DNA of 49,630 nt from a virus. The DNA lies in IMG/VR virus record IMGVR_UViG_3300025102_000053, positions 1 to 49,630 of that record; one strand, 5' to 3'. Below are positions 33,602 to 42,600 of the stretch, in pieces. The position numbers were made by a program, and so were the translations under genes. How positions within the stretch are numbered: the first letter of the stretch is position 1; each line of letters begins with the position of its first letter. Below the pieces are notes generated by a model. The model did no database searches. It was not told the origin of the DNA and was given only the letters and a program-made list of their open reading frames with translations.

Positions 33602-36600
33602 ATGGCAGTAATTTATCAAAAGGATAAGAACGCTATAAAGTTCATACAGGAATTTTACTCAAAATTGACAAAACATAAATTGTCACAATATGAGGTAGAT
33701 AGTATATTAGCTCAATATGATGGAGATTATCATAGCATGGTTAAGGATTTGTATGACAAGCTTTCTGATCACAATTTATCCGAAGAGGAACTTGACTCAG
33801 TAGTTAATCACTACGGGTTAAAAAAAAAAGACTCGGCAGATTCTACATCAGATTCGGAAGGTGGTACATCGGATTTATCCGAAACGAAAACAGATAAAAA
33901 AACCTTTAAAGCTGAAGAAGGTGCTGTTGTTCCAACCGAGGATCAAGACGTTTGGTTGTACAATGATTATATAGGTTATTACCAAAAAAATGGTAGAAAC
34001 GTTCCGCATTCAGATGTTCCTGAAAACATAAAAACAAAACTAAAAAACGAATACCTAGAAAAAACCAATCAAGAGAAAGTTAATATTAAAAATCAGAAAA
34101 TAGATAATGCTATATCTTCTTTAGGAGAAATGGTTGAGACTTCAGGTTTTGATGGAGATTACTCTAAAAGTTTTAAAATACCACAAACAAAAACAGGAAT
34201 AGAAACTTTAACAGGTTTATTAACAGATCCATCAGCAAGAGAGAAATTAGGATATGGATATATGAGTGAGTCTGAAGTAAACGATTATTTGGTTAAATTA
34301 AATAATGCTGAGAATAATCTTGATATATGGAAACAAAATATATCTGATGAGGATTATATAAATATACTTAAACAAGAAAATGAACAAAAAGGTAATAAAA
34401 ACACACCTAGGTTAGATCAACAAAATATAAACGAAAAGTTAGAAAAAAAACAAAAATACGACAACGGAGAGGCTGTTAATCTATATGCGATGCCTTCTGC
34501 CACAGACCCTACTCTTTTTAACCCAAGACCTATAAATGAAGATAATGTTGAAGCACTTTGGACAGGTACAGAAAATCTTTATAAGGTGCCAAAACTTGAT
34601 GATGAAACAACTAGAGAGGGATTATATGGAGCTGCAACATACAATACTCCAGGTTTACAACAGCTTCTTAATTTTAATAAACCTCCAGGTAGTAATGAAT
34701 ATCAGCACACAACAAAAAAAGGTCTTGATGCGTATAATTCTTTATTAAACTTAACCTATGAGGTTGATGATATTAATAAAGAAAAAGAATTAATACTAAA
34801 AGAAGGTGGCGTAAAAGACTGGAATAATTTACCAGATAATTTAAAAAATGAATATCAATTATTACTTGATAGAGAAAAACTTATTGGTAACACGTCTGAG
34901 CGTTGGGATATGGACGCTGAATCAAATGCTCTATTAACTATTTTTAACCAAGAGTTAAGTTTAAGTAAACAAAAAATAGCAGAGGGACAAACTGTTAGTC
35001 AAGATCCAATTTATAACGATAATGATGTGAATCAATTTTTGGTTTACAACTATGATGTTTTTTCAAATAAAAAAGTAGAAAACGCTAGATTTCCTCTTTC
35101 AAACCTTGATTTTAATGATGTAGATAAAGAGACGTTTCAAAGATTACAAATGGAGGCTCAAGAAAACGCATCTTATTTATATACCCCAGGATATATGTTA
35201 TATGGAGATGAAAGTGCATTTACATCAAATCAAGCTGGTCTTATAGATTCTTTACAGTTAGGTAGTGATCAAAAATACACACCAAAAGAAGCTACTCCTT
35301 ATGGCGACATATTATCTTTTAATACTACTTTTAGTCAAAAATATGGATACGGTAAGATAGTAGACATGTCTAAGGAGATTAGAGAACTTTCTGCTGGACT
35401 ATCTAATGAGGAGATATTTGCTAATCCTGAAATAGTAAGTAAAATAAACGACTATCATTACTTTAGTAAAAAAGTAATTTATGACAAAGTCACCGCTGAA
35501 TATGGATTAGATTATGAGGGCGAAATGTCTGCTTTAGGTGGCAATAGGACAATGAGTATGTTTAGGTTAGGGGAGTCTTATCAAAGATTGTTAAATGAAG
35601 AAAAAAGTATTTCAGAACAATTAGAAAATCAGGATCTAGATAATAAGGAAAGAAAAAAACTTGAAAACGATTTTATTAACGTAAGAAACAAAAAAACACA
35701 AAACAGATCTGTTTATAATAAAATTAAAGAAGAGGGTCTACCTGGTTATGATGAGTTATTTAATTTAGTTTCAGGGGATTATGACGATGAGGTTAAAATG
35801 GATCCAGAAAGTAAACTGCAATTTGATAATAGCGTTCAGCAAATAATGACTAGCAGAGAAAAATATTTAGCTTTATACGATCAATATATTCAGAGTTATG
35901 GGCCTGAAGCTGCTCTTAATAAAATGGAGGATCAGATGTTTAAGATAAATGGTAGTATGATGCACATGAATTATATGCACGACAATACCTATATAACATT
36001 ACCATCGGGATCAAAAATACTTGTAGGAGACATGATGAATTATGTTTATACTAATTCAAGAACTCCTGTTAGGATGGGGACTAAGGGTACACGTGAATTG
36101 TACTATAAAGAAGTTGATGAAAACCCTTATTTAGCCTCTGATCAAATAGGTCTACCTGATAATATGTATGGGACACCTGATCAAACTTATGAACAAGGAC
36201 CTTCTATGGGAGCCTCCTCTAAACCAGGACCTCTTTATCAAGGACCTGTTATAAAGTTGGATATGGATGCTTACGGAAAGCTTAATCCAAAAACTAATTT
36301 TCTTGCAAGAAGTGTTGATTATTATTTTGGAGCTAAATATGAAAAAGAAGATTTAAAGTTTATGTATGATCACGCAAAAAAGTTTGCTACTGACTATCAA
36401 TATCACTGGGCTGAGTTGGTTACTATATCAGAAATGATAGCGTGGAATTATGACCCAACCCAAGGGTATACTGAAAGATCAGGAGGAAGTCTTTTTGTAG
36501 AGTCTATGGGAACAGAATTAGGAAGGGGCCTTAAAAATATAAGTAGCAGTATAAGTGTTGCAACGGGGGGTATGGCTTATAAGCCAAATCAAGAATTATC

Positions 36601-39600
36601 AGAAATAGAGCAAAGAGATATGGTGCACAGTATTTTAGTGGGTGCTACTGGTGAGTCAACAGAAGATGCAAAAGCAGAATCTGAATTTGCTTGGTCTCAG
36701 ACATTAGGGTCTGGAACGGGAATGGTGGGTGTAATAATAGCTGAGTTGTTATTTACTAGAAAATTTTCTGTATCCGCTATAAACAAACTTGATAAAGCTT
36801 CTGACGCATTTAAGTCTATAGAAAGATATAAAAAAATAATTCAAAGCTCAAGGGTAGGTAAGGTTTCCTCAACCATACTTAATGACACTTTTGTTGGTGC
36901 CATGTCTTTTGAATTAACTTCTAATCCTGATGTTACTTGGAAAATGGGTGCGGCAGAAGGGTTTGTTCAATCAATTCTTAGTAATTTATTTTTTGGTAAA
37001 AGTAAATATGCTAAATTTTTATTAGGGGCATATAAAAAAGCTCCTAAATCAACAAATGCTGCTTACTGGACCACTAGAACTGCACTAGGGGGTACTTCTG
37101 AAATGTTAGCAGAATATGCTGGTGAATTTACACAGCAACTAAGCGATTTAAATGGAAATTGGAAAGAAGCTTGGATTGCTACATTTGGAGCTACTCAAGA
37201 TGAGGCTCTTCAAAAATTTGCTGTTACAGCTATATTGTGTTATGGAGCGTCTGGTGCTTTTAATTTAAGGACAGCAAAGGGAATGGAGCTCGAGTTACAA
37301 AGATTTGTTGACTCGGGAGTAGGCCCTAACGGACAGCCTTTGTCACCAGAAGCTGTAGCACAAGGTCAAGATTATTTAGATGCTATTGATGAGCATAAAA
37401 AAGGACCAATGGGAGAGCAGATTGATATGTTTGAAAACATGACTTGGGAAGACTCTTCTGAAGCAGCTTTATTTAAACTTGACCAAGAGGTAGATCCAGA
37501 TTTTGCATCTCCTGAAACAAAAACTGTGGTAATTGATGGTGTTCCCACAACTACTTTAGTTGAGCCAGGATCTCCAATTTATTCTGTAGACGGCAATAGT
37601 TTAAGTAAAAAAGATATAATTAAGTTTATAAACGAAGGTGGATTAAGTAGAAAGGATATTGAGGTTGTTATTGAAAATGATAAAGAAGTATCTGATTTAG
37701 CTGAAAACATATTAAATAAAACAACAGAGACAGAGGAGTTAGGAGTAAAGCCTACAGGGCAAAACATAATTTCTACTAAAGGTTCTAATACTAATCTTAC
37801 ACAAAAAAAAGAAACTTGGGATTATAAAAATGACGAAGGTGAAGATAAACGTGTTAATATTAATTATAAAGGAGATGGAACTGTAGAGGTAAAAATGCAA
37901 GATAAAATAGATGGTAAGTGGGAGACTGTACAACAACTTCATAAAATAAATAAAGATTTTCAAGAAAAACATGGAGAAAATTTTGTTCAAGAATGGATTA
38001 AATTAATGGATTATGTTGAAGGGACTCCTAAATTAACTGAATCAATAACAGATGTTAATAAACTATACAGTCAAAAAATAATAGAAAAACATGGTCTTGT
38101 AAACACAACTCCTACTGAAACTGATGATGGTAAACAATTAGATCTTTTTGAGGGAGAATCAACAAGAAGTTCTGCTGGTAATTCAATAAATGTTCCTGCT
38201 GGCCAAAGGGTATTTAACGATCCTAATCCAGGAACAGCTCAATCAACAAAAGATTATATAGCTAAAAACGGAAGTAATTTAGGTATAGATTACTCGCCTC
38301 CACAAGTAGATAATAAAAGAAATGAAGAAAGATCTAAAAGAATAGCTGATGCGTATGATTCTATGGAAAATAATCCTGAGGATCCTAAAACAAAAAGTGC
38401 TTATGAGTCTTTATCTAAAGAGGTTCAAATGCAGTACAATCAAATGATTAGCGATGGTGTTAATGTAGAGATATGGGAAGGGACGGGAGAACCTTATGCT
38501 AATAGTGACGAGATGATTAAAGATGTTAGAGATAACAATCATCTATATATATACTCAACAATAGAGGGTTATGGCGAAACTGAAATTTCAGAAAAAGCTA
38601 TGCAAGATAATCCTTTATTAAGACCAACTGAAAAGGTGGATGTAAATGGAAAGCCATTACTTGTTAATGATTTATTTAGAGCTGTGCACGATTATTATGG
38701 TCATACAGAACTAGGAAATGGATTTGGTGTTATAGGAGAAGAGATGGCTTGGCAAAATCACTCTAGAATGTTTAGCCCTAATGCTAGAAGAGCCATGACT
38801 ACAGAGACTAGAGGACAAAATTCTTGGGTTAACTTTAATAAAAACTTAAGAAACCCAGATGGAACAATACCTAAAAAGGGAGACAATAACTACGTTTCTC
38901 CTAAAGAAAGACCTTTTGCTGATCAAAAAATAGGATTACTTCCAGATGAATTTGTCTTTGTAGAAAGAAAAGGTGTGCAAAAAAACTCAGGCGATAGGGT
39001 GTTTAAGTTTGATTTAAATACAGCGACCTACAGAGGTGCTATAAATGGAAGGGAGATAGAAATTAAAAAGAACCCTTGGAAGAAAGAATGGACTGAGGTT
39101 TCTACAGGTCAGGTAATAGGTAGAACTTTTGGGGAGGCTATGGATAATTTAAGAAATGTTTTTAAAGGTGTTCAAGGTACTGTTTTTTCTTCAGACCCTA
39201 ATTTAAATACAGAATCTTTTCAAAATGCTAAAATTTCTTTAGAAGCCTCAACAAGTGAAACTAATGCTATTCAGCCAGATGTTGTTGTGAAGCCATTTGT
39301 AGATAGCGAAAGTATTATTAATAAAATTAAAAAAAGAAAATATACAAAGCCTCAACTAGAAGCTATTCAAAAAGCTTTAGTAAAAATACAAAAAGCTAAA
39401 GCTGATCCCACATCTATGCCACTGGAGATAGTGCTTGAAGATGGAGGTATTGTTATAAACGATAAAAATCAAGTTGTTTTTAAAACTTACGGATACAATT
39501 TTAGTGACAGCCCTTTACTTGAGGGAATGAATGATCAGCAGAAAATAGAAGTTTCTTCAGAAAGAATGATTCAAGATTTTAATTCAAAAAGATCTATTTC

Positions 39601-42600
39601 GGATCCAGATTTTGGATGGTATAGTAATACAAAAAATGCTATACAGAAAAAGTTTGGACCTAATGCTAATTTATTTATTGAGTTGTTAGGGGTTACATCT
39701 CCACAAGCCACACCCAAAGCTAATTTTCAAAAAGCATCTGAAGCTATACAGATGTATAGCCAAGGATATTTTGACGTAGCTTTAGAAAACTACAATACAA
39801 AAGTTCAGGAGATAATAGAAAAATTTGACTCAGGTAAACTAGGAAACCCAAACTTAGTTAAGACTAGGAATAAAATGATAACCATGGTAAAACAAGCTTC
39901 TGAAAATTCTGGTATAACAAAAATGAACGGAATGAGGTTTGGTATGCAGGGGGTTACGGGTCCTTTAACAAGGGTTTTATATGGTAACTGGATGAGTAAT
40001 AGTCCAGGATTAAAAACAAAACAATTTACAGAAAATCTTTCTGGAAGAAATAGAAGAGCTACTATAGATGTTTGGGCTGCAAGAAACTTAAAAAGATTAC
40101 TTTATGCTGATTCGGGTCTTCCTTGGAGGGCTAGATCTTTTCAAGAAAATGGTGTTAATCCAAAGGACTTTGCTTTTGCACAAAGTGTATACGCAAGAGC
40201 TGCTGAAAAACTTGGAGTCAATATAGATGATTTACAAGCTGCTATGTGGTTTATAGAAAAACAATTTTGGTTTGACAATAACTATGACTCTAATAAGTCT
40301 GGTTTTGAAAAGTCCACAATGTTAGATCAGGTAGAGGCTTCTAAGGCAACGGAAAGGATGGCGATTGGTGCTACTGCTTATATAGGTAATGTAACCGCAG
40401 AACAAAAAGCTAGATTAGATGCTGTTGTTTCAAAAGCTGGTGCAGACGCAAAAGCAAGAGGTGCTTCAGATATAGAAATAGAGGCTGCTATGATAGATGC
40501 TATGCAGGGTGAGTTAAGGTTAAATCAGGCTATTAAAGATCTTAATGATGTTATAGTAAAATTAAATCCAGAGGCAGGAAGAGCTTCTTTATCGGAAGGA
40601 GCATATATGGGCCAAGCAGAGCCTAATATAGATGCTGAAGTTGTATTTACTAAAGACACGGATATTACAAGTGTTGTAGATCAAGTTATAAAAATAGGAA
40701 TGGATAATAATCAAGAGTCTGTGTTTGTTTCTAAAACAACTGACTCAAACCATCCTAATGCTAGACCTTTTACAAGAATTGAGTTTACAGAATCTTTATC
40801 TGATTCTGAAATGGCTGAAGTTTCTAATATACTTACAAAAAATGGTATAACTGGATTTTCAATACACAAAAATCAACAAGGGCAAAATATAGGATTATCT
40901 TTTCAATTTATTCCTGAGTTCTTAATAGATCAAGGACTTACATTAGAAAATGTAAAAGAGTTTGAAAAAAAGCACTTAGAAAATACTGCTAAAGCATTAG
41001 CAGAAACACAATCAACACTTGGTGAAAATATTATAAACACCATAGAGAACGGACATGTTAACACTAAAATTTTTACAAATGGCGAATATGAAACAATTAA
41101 ACAAGAGCAAAAGTCGTTTAAGACTAACCTCCAAACAGAACTTACCAGAAGGCAAGGAGCGGTTGACCGTGGGGACACTTCCAAGGACATCATCGATAAG
41201 CGACAAGGAGATGTTTATGATGAGCGAGGCATTCAAAGATTTCACGTCTTAAATGAGTTTGCTGACAAATTAAAAGAATTACGTAAAGCTTTAGGCTCAA
41301 GGGTTTATAGTGATCCATTTATGATAACACCAACTATTAAGGCTGGTTTATTTGTTATGGAAAAAACTCTTAGAGCTACTTCTAATATAGCTACTTCAAT
41401 AGATGCTGGTATAAACTACATAAAAGCTAATTTAAAAGAAGGTGAAAAGTTTACAAAAAAACAAGAAGCTCAAATAAGAGATTACTTTAAAGAAGAAGTA
41501 GAATCTATTGAAAGACCTGGAGGTATTGATGCAAATAAAGACTCAGATCTAGAGGGTAATCAAGAGATTACTGAAGAGGAAATGGCTCAAAGAGAAATAG
41601 ATGAAGAGTCTGTACAAGAAGATGTTACGGAGGATGCTCCTTCTATAAATGAAAAACCTACTAAAGAAGAGTTGTCAGAAGAAAATATGGACAATATGTT
41701 AGATGATTTACAAACCAGAACAAGATCTAAAATGTCTGGTGGTAAGAGACAGAGCTTGCGTAGATTATTTGAGTATATTAAGTCTGGAAGATTCCGTAAT
41801 GATGCTATGATACAACTTGTTGAGCCTAAGTTTGTTATAAAGAAAAGGTTACAGCAATTAGCTGATCAGTATAATATGGGGGAGTCTGAGTTTGAAGCTT
41901 TATCTCAATTAACATTATGGCTACAAGCACCAGGTGCAGCTAAATCTGAAATAGATGAAATGAATGCTCGTTTATGGAGAGATGAAAATAATATAGTTAT
42001 AATTAAAGGTAAACTTAAAAAAGGTGGAAAAGCTTTAACTAAAGGGCAGATAGAAAATATAGGAATGTTAAATGCCCTAGAAAGAATTATTCAACTAGAT
42101 CAGCTTTCTGATCAAAATAAAGTTGTTATTGATGCGATCATAAAAGAAATAAACGCATCTAAAGATCCAGATCAAATAAAAGAACTAAAAGCTCAATTAG
42201 ATAAATTACTAGACCCTACTGTCTCTAGAATGGGTTATACTGTAGAGGACGGTAAATATAAATTAGTAGCAAAAGTTAATCCCGATGGAGACTTAGTTGA
42301 AGGTAATCTTGTAGAGATTCCTACAGGAATAAATTACAAAGGAGATCAGTATCATAGAAGAAAACACCCAAAAGCAAAAGATAATAAAACTGTAAATAAA
42401 GAATATGCAGAGGGTATGATTGAGGCTATGAAAAGAAAAGAGGGGCCTAAAGAGTTTGAGCTTTTAAAAAGAAAAAGTGATCAAGTTTTTGATGAATACA
42501 AAAGAATATTAAAAGATGATAAAAAAGAAGGTCTTATATCAGAAGAGCTTTATAATGAGTTAAAAGATATAAATTATTCACCTAGAAAGTTTATTGATTA

